DNA of 64,000 nt from Martelella mediterranea DSM 17316 (GCF_002043005.1 NZ_CP020330.1:952501-1016500), one strand, 5' to 3'. Counted from the stretch's first letter, positions 18,683 to 27,461 are shown. Numbers and translations: made by a program. The notes: generated by a model from the sequence alone, not told the origin.

Positions 18683-19864
18683 ATGTCCGGTTCGGCCATT
18701 GTTATTGCAGGCGCGGCGCGCACGCCGATCGGCGTTCTGGGCGGCGCGCTTTCCAGCGTGCCCGCCCATGAGCTGGGGGCCGTGGCGATCGCCGAAGCGC
18801 TTACCCGGTCGGGCGTTTCGCCGGCGGACGTCGACGAGGCGATCCTCGGCCAGGTGCTGACGGCAGGCGCCGGCCAGAACCCCGCCCGACAGGCGGCGAT
18901 GGCCGCCGGCATGCCGGCCGAGAAAACCGCCTTCGTCATCAACCAGCTCTGCGGGTCGGGGCTCAGGGCGGTCGCGCTCGGCATGCAGCAGATCCTTGCC
19001 GGCGATGCCGAAATCGTGGTGGCGGGCGGACAGGAATCGATGTCGCTGTCGCCGCATTGCGCCCATCTTCGCAGCGCAACGCGGATGGGCGACGCCGCCA
19101 TGGTCGACACCATGCTGAAGGACGGGCTGGTCGACGCCTTCTATGGCTATCACATGGGCGTGACGGCGGAAAACATCGCCGAGCGCTGGGGCCTGACCAG
19201 GGCGGTGCAGGACGATTATGCCGCCCGCTCGCAAAACCGCGCCGAGGCCGCCCGCGCCGCCGGCCACTTCGCCGAAGAGATCGTGCCGGTCACGGTTGCC
19301 GCCCGCAAATCCGAGGTGGTGGTCGATCAGGATGAAGGCATCCGCGAGGGCATGACCCCGCACGCGCTCGAACGCCTGCGCCCGGCCTTCATGGATGGCG
19401 GTAGCGTGACCGCCGGCAATGCCTCCGGCATCAATGACGGCGCGGCGGCGCTGGTGCTGATGGACGCGGCAAACGCTGAACGGCGCGGCATCGAGCCACT
19501 GGCGCGGATCGTGTCCTGGGCGACCGCCGGCGTCGATCCGCAGGTCATGGGCACGGGCCCGATCCCGGCATCGCAAAAGGCGCTGGCCAGGGCCGGCTGG
19601 CAGGTCGGCGATCTCGATCTGATCGAGGCCAACGAGGCGTTCGCGGCGCAGGCCTGCGCGGTGGTGCGCGAACTGGCGCTCGATCCGGAAAAGGTCAATG
19701 TCAATGGCGGGGCGATCGCGCTCGGCCATCCGATCGGCGCGTCCGGCGCGCGGGTGTTGACGACCCTGCTTTACGAAATGCGCCGGCGCGATGCGAAAAA
19801 GGGCCTCGCCACGCTCTGCATCGGCGGCGGCATGGGCGTTGCGATGTGCGTGGAACGCGCCTGA
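18683..19864 (+). CDS. phaA: Acetyl-CoA C-acetyltransferase (beta-ketothiolase)
   Basis: A 393-residue thiolase that makes acetoacetyl-CoA for polyhydroxybutyrate and works reversibly in fatty acid or ketone breakdown. The nucleophile Cys is in [14 protein letters not shown] (about residue 88), His is in [18 protein letters not shown] (about 349), and the second Cys is in [12 protein letters not shown] (about 379). The start at 18683 has GGGGAGAGAG before it; an in-frame ATG at 18551 would add 44 unconserved residues overlapping the phaR promoter region. phaB is not next to it, since the following gene is on the other strand. Confidence 0.95.
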   Translation: MSGSAIVIAGAARTPIGVLGGALSSVPAHELGAVAIAEALTRSGVSPADVDEAILGQVLTAGAGQNPARQAAMAAGMPAEKTAFVINQLCGSGLRAVALGMQQILAGDAEIVVAGGQESMSLSPHCAHLRSATRMGDAAMVDTMLKDGLVDAFYGYHMGVTAENIAERWGLTRAVQDDYAARSQNRAEAARAAGHFAEEIVPVTVAARKSEVVVDQDEGIREGMTPHALERLRPAFMDGGSVTAGNASGINDGAAALVLMDAANAERRGIEPLARIVSWATAGVDPQVMGTGPIPASQKALARAGWQVGDLDLIEANEAFAAQACAVVRELALDPEKVNVNGGAIALGHPIGASGARVLTTLLYEMRRRDAKKGLATLCIGGGMGVAMCVERA

Positions 19865-19877
19865 GCGGAAAAGAAAA

Positions 19878-19898
19878 GGCGTCGCAAAAAGCGACGCC
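19878..19898 (-). terminator. Hairpin after phaA, with T-rich tail on the minus strand
   Basis: GGCGTCGC and GCGACGCC pair around AAAAA. On the minus strand the stem is followed by TTTTCTTTT, so it can end the minus-strand lipoprotein transcript. On the plus strand there is no T-run after it. Confidence 0.6.
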
Positions 19899-20007
19899 TG
19901 GATCGACGAGCGGGGGGATGCTTCGAGCCGATCTTGACGCGACAGCCCGAGGCGCGCGCCGCTTTAGATGGCCCCGGCATGAATGACGCTGCCGGGGCGA
20001 CCCTGGA

Positions 20008-20193
20008 TTACCTTGCGGTTGCAGCGCCGACGCCAGCGCCGATAAGGCCGCCGGCAACAGCACCGGTCGTATTGCCCGTCACGGCGGCGCCGGTCGCCAC
20101 GCCCAGGCCACCACCGATTGTGGCGTTGCGCTGCTGCGTGCTGCATGCTGCAAGCGGAAGAAGGATTGCGATGGCGAGAACGGTCTTTTTCAT
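20008..20193 (-). CDS. Small glycine-zipper lipoprotein
   Basis: A 61-residue protein with a lipoprotein signal (MKKTVLAIAILLPLAAC; lipobox LAAC, lipidated Cys about residue 19). It has a glycine-zipper tail (IGGGLGVATGAAVTGNTTGAVAGGLIGAGVGAA). Such proteins sit in the outer membrane or periplasm, often in envelope stress sets; function unknown. The start is the ATG at 20193; longer in-frame reading upstream is not conserved in character. It lies 33 bp beyond the DUF3309 gene on the same strand and may share its transcript. Confidence 0.8.
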   Translation of the reverse strand: MKKTVLAIAILLPLAACSTQQRNATIGGGLGVATGAAVTGNTTGAVAGGLIGAGVGAATAR

Positions 20194-20225
20194 GCGGTCA
20201 TGTCTCCAATTATCTTTGGTCTTTG

Positions 20226-20381
20226 TCAGATATAGCCTGCCAGAAGCAGGATTATGACGATCAGCAGCACGAGGCCGAGACCGCCGGACGGCCCGTAGCC
20301 CCAGTTGGTCGAATAACCCCAACGCGGCAGCGCGCCGATCAACAGCAATATCAGAATAATGAGAAGAATGGTGCCCAGCAT
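20226..20381 (-). CDS. DUF3309 family small membrane protein
   Basis: A 51-residue protein of two hydrophobic stretches (MLGTILLIILILLLIGALP and GLGLVLLIVIILLLAG) around WGYSTNWGYGPSGG, the DUF3309 signature. The start at 20381 is preceded by GGAGAGGG. A textbook EcfG-type promoter lies about 36 bp upstream, which places the gene in the general stress response. Molecular function is unknown; it is probably an inner-membrane peptide. Confidence 0.85.
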   Translation of the reverse strand: MLGTILLIILILLLIGALPRWGYSTNWGYGPSGGLGLVLLIVIILLLAGYI

Positions 20382-20416
20382 GTGATTGCCCTCTCCGTTC
20401 AGATGTTCGCAGCCTA

Positions 20417-20442
20417 AACGCGGCCGGGCAAAATTTTGTTCC
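20417..20442 (-). promoter_or_regulatory. EcfG-type general stress promoter of the DUF3309 gene
   Basis: On the minus strand GGAAC (20442-20438) and CGTT (20420-20417) are spaced by exactly 17 bases, matching the EcfG/RpoE2 consensus. The predicted transcript starts about 30 bp before the ATG at 20381. Confidence 0.75.
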
Positions 20443-20530
20443 CGGCCCATCTTCCGAAGGCGGCGCGGAAAAGGTTAACGGCGGCGCGCGTCCCCCGCGC
20501 CAACCGCTTGAAATATATGGTTAACAAATC

Positions 20531-20624
20531 CTTCCCGCACCATATCTAGCGGTGAACAAAACCGGAAGATCGACCGGTAAGCGATTCGTCGCTGATTCGT
20601 TCCGGCTTTGACCTGAAAGTTAAC
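20531..20624. repeat. Dispersed intergenic element, copy A
   Basis: This stretch shares an ordered set of blocks with 22110-22200: TCTAGC-G-TGAACAAA, CCGG, AGCGATTCGTC, TGATTCGTTC and TTAACG. The two copies are about 60-70 percent alike by eye and both lie in intergenic DNA beside the membrane/LytTR gene pair. Each has closely spaced GATTC sites, which are CcrM (GANTC) methylation sites. No ORF crosses it. Confidence 0.5.
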
Positions 20625-21132
20625 GGGGAGCGCTTTCACCGGCGCCGGCGAGCCTTTTTACCTTGAGCAGATAGGCTACGGCGCGAGCGGTGGAAAAGCC
20701 TGTCGCAATGCCGATCACGGCGTTGACCGCGAGCATGAACGGCACGTTGTTGGCAAGCGCGGGGTTCACGGCGAGGCCGGCATTCTGCGCATAAAGCGCG
20801 GCAAACAGCGCCAGGACCATCGCCAGCGTGTGCCATTCGCCCTCGACATGGGCGCTATCCCCGCCGGCATAGGAAAGCCGATCCTGCGGCCGCAGCATGA
20901 CCGTCAGCAACGCGCCGACAACCAGGCCGCCGACGAGCCCGACAAACACCGCATGGGTGTAGTCAAGCGTAGCCAGCCGGTGACCGGCGAGAAACAGAAA
21001 CAGAAGCGGCAGGATCACGAAGGCGCGTAGATGAACATCGCGCGGATAAAGCCGCTTCACGCCGCGATAGACGAGCAGCGCCAGGATGAGCCAGACATAG
21101 AGGGGCGTGCCGGTGATGATGTCGATAAACAT
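20620..21132 (-). CDS. Polytopic inner-membrane protein of unknown function
   Basis: A 170-residue protein with about five membrane helices: TPLYVWLILALLVYRG near the start, then AFVILPLLFLFLAGH, AVFVGLVGGLVVGALLTVML, LAMVLALFAALYA and MLAVNAVIGIATGF. The opening GTPLYVW...LVYRG...YPR resembles DUF6622-type proteins, though I cannot confirm this. The start is taken at 21132 (MFIDII) after AAAGGAAC; MKGTADMF at 21150 is an alternative. It is divergent from a LytTR regulator 79 bp away, which suggests that regulator controls it. Confidence 0.75.
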   Translation of the reverse strand: MFIDIITGTPLYVWLILALLVYRGVKRLYPRDVHLRAFVILPLLFLFLAGHRLATLDYTHAVFVGLVGGLVVGALLTVMLRPQDRLSYAGGDSAHVEGEWHTLAMVLALFAALYAQNAGLAVNPALANNVPFMLAVNAVIGIATGFSTARAVAYLLKVKRLAGAGESAPR

Positions 21133-21211
21133 GTCCGCTGTTCCTTTCATCTTGGAGAAACGATAACCTCGGCCGCTGCCATAACATTCCGAGCCATCGG
21201 GAAAACAGGGA

Positions 21212-22021
21212 ATGAACGAACTGCGCGAAAACTTCGCGAATGACAGCGGCCTGCAATTCACGCTTCGCCAGATGCAGCGCGATCTTGCCAATTGGCGGGT
21301 GCATGGCCTGCTTCTTATCCTCGTCGCCGTGCTCGCCTGGTCCGGCCCCTTCGATACGCAATCGGCGTTTTCGCTCGCCGGGCGCTTCGCCTTCTGGGCG
21401 GCAACCACGTTTCTGACCTATTGGGCGGCGCATTTCTTTGCAAAGTGGACGCGGTTTCACTTGAGAGCCCGCCGGACACCGCGCCATTTCGCGCTTGTGG
21501 CCGTTATTCTTGTCGCGGGCCTTGCCGCCACCATCGCCGTGCTGCCGGTCACGATCGCGGTCGAAGGCATTGCGGCGCTCGCGCCCTCTGCGATTGCCGC
21601 GACCGCGACCCATGCCTTCATCATCGCCACCGCCGCGGTTGCGGCAATGGAGCTTCTTGCGCGCGACAAGCCGGCGCAAGCGGAGACGCCGCAAAGGCCC
21701 GAACCGCCGCGGCTGCTAACGCGCCTGCCGGTTGAAAAGCGCGGACCGCTGGTCTCGCTCAGCGTCAGCGATCATTATGTCGAGGTCACCACCGTCTCGG
21801 GCCGCCACATGCTGCTGATCCGGCTGAAGGACGCGATCGAGGAGACCGCGCCGGTAGCGGGCCTGCAAATCCACCGCTCCCACTGGGTTGCGCTCGACGC
21901 CGTCTCCGCCGTCCAACGCGAGAACGGCAAGGTGTTTGTCGAGACCACCGCCGGCGACCGCCTGCCCGTCAGCCGTTCCTGTGTCGACGACCTGCGCCAG
22001 GCGGGCCTGCTGGCACGTTGA
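21212..22021 (+). CDS. Membrane-anchored LytTR-family transcription regulator
   Basis: A 269-residue protein with three or four membrane helices in the first 150 residues (LLLILVAVLAWSG, FWAATTFLTYWAAHFF, LVAVILVAGLAATIAVLPV, TATHAFIIATAAVAAM). A cytoplasmic LytTR DNA-binding domain follows (about 175-269), with LVSLSVSDHYVEVTTVSGRHMLLIRLKDAIEE, GLQIHRSHWVALDAV and RLPVSRSCVDDLR. It probably senses a membrane or envelope state and regulates the divergent membrane gene. This class of one-component LytTR regulators often acts as a pair with a small membrane partner. The ATG at 21212 has AGGGA very close before it. Confidence 0.88.
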   Translation: MNELRENFANDSGLQFTLRQMQRDLANWRVHGLLLILVAVLAWSGPFDTQSAFSLAGRFAFWAATTFLTYWAAHFFAKWTRFHLRARRTPRHFALVAVILVAGLAATIAVLPVTIAVEGIAALAPSAIAATATHAFIIATAAVAAMELLARDKPAQAETPQRPEPPRLLTRLPVEKRGPLVSLSVSDHYVEVTTVSGRHMLLIRLKDAIEETAPVAGLQIHRSHWVALDAVSAVQRENGKVFVETTAGDRLPVSRSCVDDLRQAGLLAR

Positions 22022-22109
22022 GGCAAATGGTTAACGCGATGGCCGAATCCGGCCTTTCGCTATGATCCCGCAAGAAATCCGAATCCAGATGTGGATCGCG
22101 CACGAAGCG

Positions 22110-22200
22110 TTTCCGCAACATCTAGCCGTGAACAAACCGGGAAAACAGCAGAGTCAGCGATTCGTCTGTGATTCGTTCGCATCTGTTCCAAAACTTAACG
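22110..22200. repeat. Dispersed intergenic element, copy B, rich in GANTC
   Basis: Second copy of the element at 20531-20624. Three GANTC sites (22151, 22159, 22170) fall within 24 bp, and two more lie just upstream (22045, 22081). It ends in CTTAACG, a CtrA half-site. The surrounding 361-bp spacer up to the helicase start shows no other gene. Confidence 0.5.
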
Positions 22201-22382
22201 AAAGGGCGTTTTCGCGGCTGAAATCGCGCGGCCCTCTTGCTTGTCGGCGATGGGCGGGCCATCTATAGGCGAGCGACCGCTGCGGGCCGATGGAGCCGGC
22301 CCGCGCGGATATGAAAGACCGTCGGGGGCGAGGATTTGGCCCTGACCACATCATTCGGGACCGGACATTGAATTCTGAAGCA

Positions 22383-25300
22383 ATGATCTTGAGCGGGCGC
22401 GGCGTGACCGCGATGCTCGGTCCGACCAATACCGGCAAGACCCATTTCGCGATCGAGCGCATGGTGGCGCATTCCTCGGGCGTCATCGGCCTACCGCTGC
22501 GCCTTCTGGCGCGCGAGGTCTATACCCGTATCGTCGAGCGCGTCGGCGTCAACAATGTCGCGCTGATCACCGGCGAGGAGAAGATCGCCCCGCCCAAGGC
22601 GCGTTTCAGCGTCTGCACCGTGGAAGCCATGCCGCGCGAGGCCGATGTCGCCTTCGTCGCCATCGACGAGGTGCAGCTCGCCAGCGACATGGAGCGCGGC
22701 CACATCTTCACCGATCGTATCCTGCATCTGCGCGGACGCGAGGAGACGCTGCTTCTCGGCTCGGCGACGATGCGGCCGATCCTGCAGAAACTGCTTCCCG
22801 GCATTTCCGTGGTAGAGCGGCCCCGGCTGTCGCAGCTTTTCTATGCCGGCCAGAAACGGATCACTCGCCTGCCGCGGCGTTCCGCCGTCGTCGCCTTTTC
22901 CACGGAGGAGGTCTATGCGATCGCCGAGCTGATCCGCCGCCAGCGCGGCGGCGCGGCGGTGGTGCTGGGCGCGCTTTCGCCCCGCACCCGCAATGCCCAG
23001 GTGGAGCTCTACCAGAACGGCGACGTCGAATATCTGGTGGCGACCGACGCGATCGGGATGGGCCTCAACCTCGATGTCGACCACGTTGCCTTTGCCCAGG
23101 ACCGCAAGTTCGACGGCCATCAGTACCGCAATCTCAATCCCGGCGAACTCGGCCAGATTGCAGGCCGCGCCGGCCGCCACATGCGCGACGGCACGTTCGG
23201 CGTCACCAGCCGGGTCGCACCGTTCGACGATGAGCTGGTGGAACGGCTGCAATCGCACCAGTTCGATCCCGTCCGCGTGCTGCAATGGCGCTCCAAGGCG
23301 CTCGATTTCACGTCGCTCGACAGCCTGAAGGCGAGCCTTGACGACGTGCCGCGCGTGCCGGGCCTGACGCGGGCGCTGCCGGCCGTCGACCAGCGCGCGC
23401 TCGAATTTCTGGCGCGCAATCCCGACGTTGCCGGCAAGGCCGACCGCCGCGCCCGCATCGAGCTTCTGTGGGAAGCCTGCGCGCTGCCGGATTATCGCCG
23501 GATCACCCCCGCCCAGCATGCCGAGCTGATCGCCTCGCTCTATCTGGACCTGGTCCAGCACGGCACGGTGGACGAGGATTTTCTGGCAAAGCAGGTAAAA
23601 CACGCCGACCGGATCGATGGCGAAATCGATACGCTGTCGGCGCGGATTGCCCAGATCAGAACATGGACTTATGTTTCGAACCGGCCCGGATGGCTTGCCG
23701 ATCCGACACACTGGCAGGAAAAGACACGGAAAATCGAGGATCGGCTGTCAGATGCGCTGCATGAGAGGTTGACGAAACGCTTCGTTGACCGCAGGACATC
23801 TGTGCTGATGAAGCGCCTGAGAGAGAATGCGATGCTTGAAGCTGAAGTGAGCGTGAATGGTGATGTCTTTGTGGAAGGACATCATGTGGGGGAACTGGCG
23901 GGCTTCCGTTTCAAAGCCGTGTCCGGGGCCGAGGGTCCCGATGCCAAGGCGATTGAAGCGGCGGCGCTGAAGGCGCTCGCGCTGGAGTTCGAGGCGCGGG
24001 CCGCGCGGCTGCACGCCTCCGGCAATGGCGACCTGGCGCTTGATGCGTCGGGCACCGTGCGCTGGCTCGGCGATCCGGTGGCGCGTCTGGTTGCCTCCGA
24101 CAACGTGTTGCGCCCGCGCGTGATCGTGCTGGCCGACGAGCAGTTGACCGGTCCGGCGCGCGATCATGTCGCCGCCCGTATTGAGCGCTACGTCAATCAC
24201 CAGATCCAGACCGTGCTGAAGCCGCTCGATGATCTCGCCAGTGCCGAGGATCTCGAAGGCATCGCCCGCGGCCTCGCCTTCCAGCTCGTCGAAGCCTACG
24301 GCGTGCTGTTCCGCCGCGATGTCGCCAATGAAGTCAAGTCGCTGGATCAGGATGCGCGCGCTTCGCTCCGCCGCTACGGCGTGCGTTTCGGCGCCTATCA
24401 CGTGTTCATGCCCGCGCTTCTGAAACCCGCTCCGGCGGAGATGATCACGCTTTTGTGGGGCCTGAAGAATGACGGGCTTGAGAAGCCCGGCTATGGCGAT
24501 CTGATCTCGGTGCTGGCCGCCGGCCGCACCTCGGTCGTCACCGACCCGACGTTCGAACGCGAATTCTACAAGCTCGCCGGTTTCCGCTTCCTCGGAAAGC
24601 GCGCCGTGCGCATCGACATTCTCGAGCGTCTCGCCGATCTCATCCGCCCGCTGACGCAGTGGAAGCCGGAAGGCGGCTCGGCCCGGCCGGAAGGCGCGTT
24701 CGACGGCCGCCGTTTCGTCACCACGCCGGCGATGATGTCGATCCTCGGCGCCACCGCCGACGACATGGAGGAAATCCTCAAGGGTCTCGGTTATCGCGCC
24801 GACATCGCTTCGGAGGAAGAGGTCGCCACGCTTGCCGAAATCCAGGCCGCGCGCGACGCCGAAAAGGCCGCCCGCCAGGCCCCGAGCGGCGTGACGGTGG
24901 AAACCGTCGCCAAGAAGGCCGTCGCTGAGAAGTCTGCCGAAGCCGAAAAGCCCGCGACCGAGGCCACCGAAACCTCGACCGTCGCCCAGGAAACGGCCAC
25001 GTCCGAGACCTCCGCAAGCGATGAAGCGCCGGCAGCCGAGACGGAAGCCACCGACGCGCAAACGGCTGAAGCGCCGGTGACCGAGGCCGCAAAGCCCGTT
25101 ACGGACGAAGCCTCCGCGCCTGCCGCCGAAAAGCCGGAAGATACGGCTCAGGACGCTGGCCAGCCGACCGGCGAGACCGCAGGCGAAGACAAATCGGAAG
25201 AAGAAGCCAAGCCGGTTCTTCTCTGGCGTCAGGCCGGTCGTAACGAACGCAACGCCCGCCCCCAGCAGGGCCGCGGCCAGCAGCGCGGCGAAGGCCGCGG

Positions 25301-25538
25301 GCGCGGGCAGCAGGGCGGCCGCAAGGGCGGCGAAGCCGGCGAGAACCGCGGCGATGGAGAGCGTTTCGGCAAGAACGACCGGGGAGGAAAGGGCGGCAAG
25401 GGCGGCAAGGGGCCGCGCCGCGATCGCAACGACGATCATGCCAACCAGCGTCCGCCGCGCCGCGAGAAGGAAAAGCCGATCGATCCCGATTCGCCGTTTG
25501 CCAAGCTCGCCGCGCTGAAGGCGCAGATGAAGCGCTAG
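22383..25538 (+). CDS. Suv3-like ATP-dependent RNA helicase
   Basis: A protein of about 1051 residues. The N-terminal superfamily 2 helicase core has Walker A GPTNTGKTHFAIERM at about residues 13-27, AIDEVQLASD (motif II, DEVQ rather than DEAD), GSATM (III), and the motif V/VI region VATDAIGMGLNLDVD and GQIAGRAGRHMRDGTFG. This is the mitochondrial SUV3 type. The middle carries a Suv3 C-terminal-like region. The tail is low complexity: Ala/Glu/Thr-rich (about 840-940), then Gly/Arg-rich RGG-like (about 950-1030), and a final FAKLAALKAQM motif. It probably unwinds structured RNA in decay or ribosome assembly. An upstream ATG (22290) is possible. Confidence 0.9.
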   Translation: MILSGRGVTAMLGPTNTGKTHFAIERMVAHSSGVIGLPLRLLAREVYTRIVERVGVNNVALITGEEKIAPPKARFSVCTVEAMPREADVAFVAIDEVQLASDMERGHIFTDRILHLRGREETLLLGSATMRPILQKLLPGISVVERPRLSQLFYAGQKRITRLPRRSAVVAFSTEEVYAIAELIRRQRGGAAVVLGALSPRTRNAQVELYQNGDVEYLVATDAIGMGLNLDVDHVAFAQDRKFDGHQYRNLNPGELGQIAGRAGRHMRDGTFGVTSRVAPFDDELVERLQSHQFDPVRVLQWRSKALDFTSLDSLKASLDDVPRVPGLTRALPAVDQRALEFLARNPDVAGKADRRARIELLWEACALPDYRRITPAQHAELIASLYLDLVQHGTVDEDFLAKQVKHADRIDGEIDTLSARIAQIRTWTYVSNRPGWLADPTHWQEKTRKIEDRLSDALHERLTKRFVDRRTSVLMKRLRENAMLEAEVSVNGDVFVEGHHVGELAGFRFKAVSGAEGPDAKAIEAAALKALALEFEARAARLHASGNGDLALDASGTVRWLGDPVARLVASDNVLRPRVIVLADEQLTGPARDHVAARIERYVNHQIQTVLKPLDDLASAEDLEGIARGLAFQLVEAYGVLFRRDVANEVKSLDQDARASLRRYGVRFGAYHVFMPALLKPAPAEMITLLWGLKNDGLEKPGYGDLISVLAAGRTSVVTDPTFEREFYKLAGFRFLGKRAVRIDILERLADLIRPLTQWKPEGGSARPEGAFDGRRFVTTPAMMSILGATADDMEEILKGLGYRADIASEEEVATLAEIQAARDAEKAARQAPSGVTVETVAKKAVAEKSAEAEKPATEATETSTVAQETATSETSASDEAPAAETEATDAQTAEAPVTEAAKPVTDEASAPAAEKPEDTAQDAGQPTGETAGEDKSEEEAKPVLLWRQAGRNERNARPQQGRGQQRGEGRGRGQQGGRKGGEAGENRGDGERFGKNDRGGKGGKGGKGPRRDRNDDHANQRPPRREKEKPIDPDSPFAKLAALKAQMKR

Positions 25539-25542
25539 AGCC

Positions 25543-25926
25543 ATGGACGAGGCCGCGATACGACAGCGCATCGACAAATGGCTGTTCTTCGCGCGCATCG
25601 TCAAATCGCGCTCGCTGGCGCAGAAACTGGTGCGCGACGGCCATGTCCGGCTCAACGGGTCGCGGGTGATCCGCCCGAGCGTCGATGTCGGCGATGGCGA
25701 CAAGCTCGTCGTCGCGCTGGAACGGCGCGATGTCCATGTGATCGTGCGCGCGGCCGGCACAAGGCGGGGACCGTTTGCCGAAGCGCAGACGCTCTACGAA
25801 GATATCAGCCCGCCGCCGGAAGCACGCGCCAAGCTCAACGCCTTCGAACAGGCCCAGCGGGTTCCGGGCTCCGGCCGTCCGACCAAGAAGGAGCGCCGCG
25901 ACCTTTCGAAACTGCGCGGCGACTGA
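25543..25926 (+). CDS. S4-domain RNA-binding protein (Hsp15-like)
   Basis: A 127-residue basic protein whose N-terminal S4 domain (RIDKWLFFARIVKSRSLAQKLVRDGHVRLNGSRVIRPSVDVGDGD, about 6-52) matches heat-shock protein 15, which rescues stalled 50S subunits with nascent chains in E. coli. The C-terminus is basic (GSGRPTKKERRDLSKLRG). It starts 4 bp after the helicase stop, so the two are translationally linked and may act together on rRNA. Confidence 0.92.
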   Translation: MDEAAIRQRIDKWLFFARIVKSRSLAQKLVRDGHVRLNGSRVIRPSVDVGDGDKLVVALERRDVHVIVRAAGTRRGPFAEAQTLYEDISPPPEARAKLNAFEQAQRVPGSGRPTKKERRDLSKLRGD

Positions 25927-26104
25927 ATTGTCGGCGAGGGTTTGGAAAGTTCTACCCGTCACGCCCCGGTTTCGAGCATGAAATGGTCTTGCCCGGCCGT
26001 TTGAAAGCCGGTACTTCCGGGCATAAGTTCATGGTTGCGAAGCCCGCGGCGAACCGGTTTTTGGTTTTACAGGGCGCGCGCCGGCCGTTTTTCTGGAGTC
26101 TTTC

Positions 26105-26443
26105 ATGACCTATGTCGTGACCGATAATTGCATCAAGTGCAAATATACCGATTGTGTCGAAGTCTGTCCGGTGGACTGTTTTTACGAGGGCGAGAACTTC
26201 CTCGTCATCCACCCCGATGAATGCATCGATTGCGGCGTGTGCGAGCCGGAATGTCCCGCCGAGGCGATCAAGCCCGACACCGAGCCCGGCCTCGACAAGT
26301 GGTTGAAGCTGAACGCCGATTTTTCCGAATCCTGGCCCAATATCACCATCAAGAAAGAGCCGCTGCCCGAGGCGGAGGAGATGGATGGCGTCGAAAACAA
26401 GTTCGAGAAATTCTTCTCCGACAAGCCCGGCACGGGTGACTGA
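26105..26443 (+). CDS. fdxA: Seven-iron ferredoxin FdxA
   Basis: A 112-residue cytoplasmic electron carrier. The first motif [18 protein letters not shown] holds a [3Fe-4S] site (with Cys or Asp variation) and a [4Fe-4S] Cys. The second motif, [16 protein letters not shown], completes the clusters, and the C-terminal tail is the long acidic one found in 7Fe ferredoxins. The first motif begins after MTYVVTDN, as in rhizobial FdxA. It lies between the S4 gene (178 bp before) and carD (445 bp after) and probably has its own promoter. The redox partner is unknown. Confidence 0.95.
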   Translation: MTYVVTDNCIKCKYTDCVEVCPVDCFYEGENFLVIHPDECIDCGVCEPECPAEAIKPDTEPGLDKWLKLNADFSESWPNITIKKEPLPEAEEMDGVENKFEKFFSDKPGTGD

Positions 26444-26619
26444 GCGACGCTCCGTCCGTCGGAAACTGACGCGCCCCGGTGATTGACGCATCGTCAACAA
26501 GCGCCGCTTTTTTCCGGCCGGGTCACAATTTTGGGCTTGGCGAAGCGCTCCAATTCGGTTACGTGTCGGCCATGGACCACCCTCCCGCCGGTGACGATGC
26601 GTCACGGGTGCACGGCTCA

Positions 26620-26650
26620 TTGATTTCTGCTGCACAACATGCTATATAAT
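26620..26650 (+). promoter_or_regulatory. Promoter of carD with a long leader
   Basis: TTGATT (26620-26625), a 17-base spacer and TATATA (26643-26648, part of TATATAAT) form a good sigma-70 promoter. Transcription would begin near 26655, leaving a leader of about 235 bases before carD. The leader holds a hairpin at 26800-26823 (GGTGGCAAC with GTTGCCCCACC, two-base bulge). Confidence 0.6.
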
Positions 26651-26888
26651 TGGCACTGACCCATAAAACGGCAGCTTTGTCTTAAAAGCCGAAGAAAGAA
26701 ATCAACCCAAACGTCGAATAATCGGAATTTTTTTGAAGGCCTTTGTCTTCAGATCAGGATTTCGTGTCGCTTTTCGTTGCCCGTTCGATGGAAACAGTGG
26801 GTGGCAACCTCCGTTGCCCCACCCTCCGGATCATGCATGTCCGGAACCGGCGCCCGCCGGATGCGTAACAGGGAGTTTTTGAAAGCCT

Positions 26889-27461
26889 ATGACAGTACAA
26901 CAGAAAAAACCTGCCGGCCGCCACGGTTTCAAGCCCGGCGAGTCGATCGTCTACCCTGCCCACGGCGTCGGCATGATCAGCGCGATCGAGGAGCAGGAAG
27001 TGGCCGGCATGAAGCTCGAGCTTTTCGTTATCGAATTCGACAAGGACAAGATGCGCCTGAAGGTGCCGGTGGCCAAGGCCATGAGCATCGGCATGCGCAA
27101 GCTGTCGGAGACCGATTTCGTCGAGCGCGCGCTGAAGGTTGTGCAGGGCAAGGCCCGCGTGAAGCGCACCATGTGGTCGCGCCGCGCGCAGGAATATGAC
27201 GCCAAGATCAATTCCGGTGACCTGATCTCGATCGCCGAGGTGGTGCGCGATCTTTACCGCGCCGAGAACCAGCCCGAGCAGTCCTATTCCGAACGCCAGC
27301 TCTATGAGGCGGCGCTTGACCGCATGGCGCGCGAAATCGCCGCCGTCAACAAAATGTCGGACACCGAGTCTGTCCGTCTGATCGAAACCCACCTTGCCAA
27401 GGGTCCCAAGCGCGGCAAGGCGGCGGAAGACGAAGACGACGCCCGCGAGGAAGCGGCCTGA
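26889..27461 (+). CDS. carD: CarD-family transcription regulator
   Basis: A 190-residue protein that binds the RNA polymerase beta subunit and stabilises open complexes, especially at rRNA and housekeeping promoters. The N-terminal Tudor-like RNAP interaction domain (FKPGESIVYPAHGVGMISAIEEQEVAGMKLELFVIEFDKDKMRLKVPVAKA, about 16-66) is clear, followed by a helical DNA-contacting domain (WSRRAQEYDAKINSGDLISIAEVVRDLYR). Its Glu/Asp-rich tail ends EDEDDAREEAA. The ATG follows AGGGAGTTTTTGAAAG. A strong terminator follows. Confidence 0.95.
   Translation: MTVQQKKPAGRHGFKPGESIVYPAHGVGMISAIEEQEVAGMKLELFVIEFDKDKMRLKVPVAKAMSIGMRKLSETDFVERALKVVQGKARVKRTMWSRRAQEYDAKINSGDLISIAEVVRDLYRAENQPEQSYSERQLYEAALDRMAREIAAVNKMSDTESVRLIETHLAKGPKRGKAAEDEDDAREEAA

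Noticed and set aside
21133..21211. LytTR direct-repeat operator in the 79-bp divergent spacer
   Set aside because: I could not find two well-spaced LytTR-type half-sites there by eye, so no site is listed.
23748..25760. A 670-codon antisense frame opposite the helicase C-terminus
   Set aside because: It mirrors the Ala/Glu and Gly/Arg low-complexity tail of the helicase; no motif supports a second gene.
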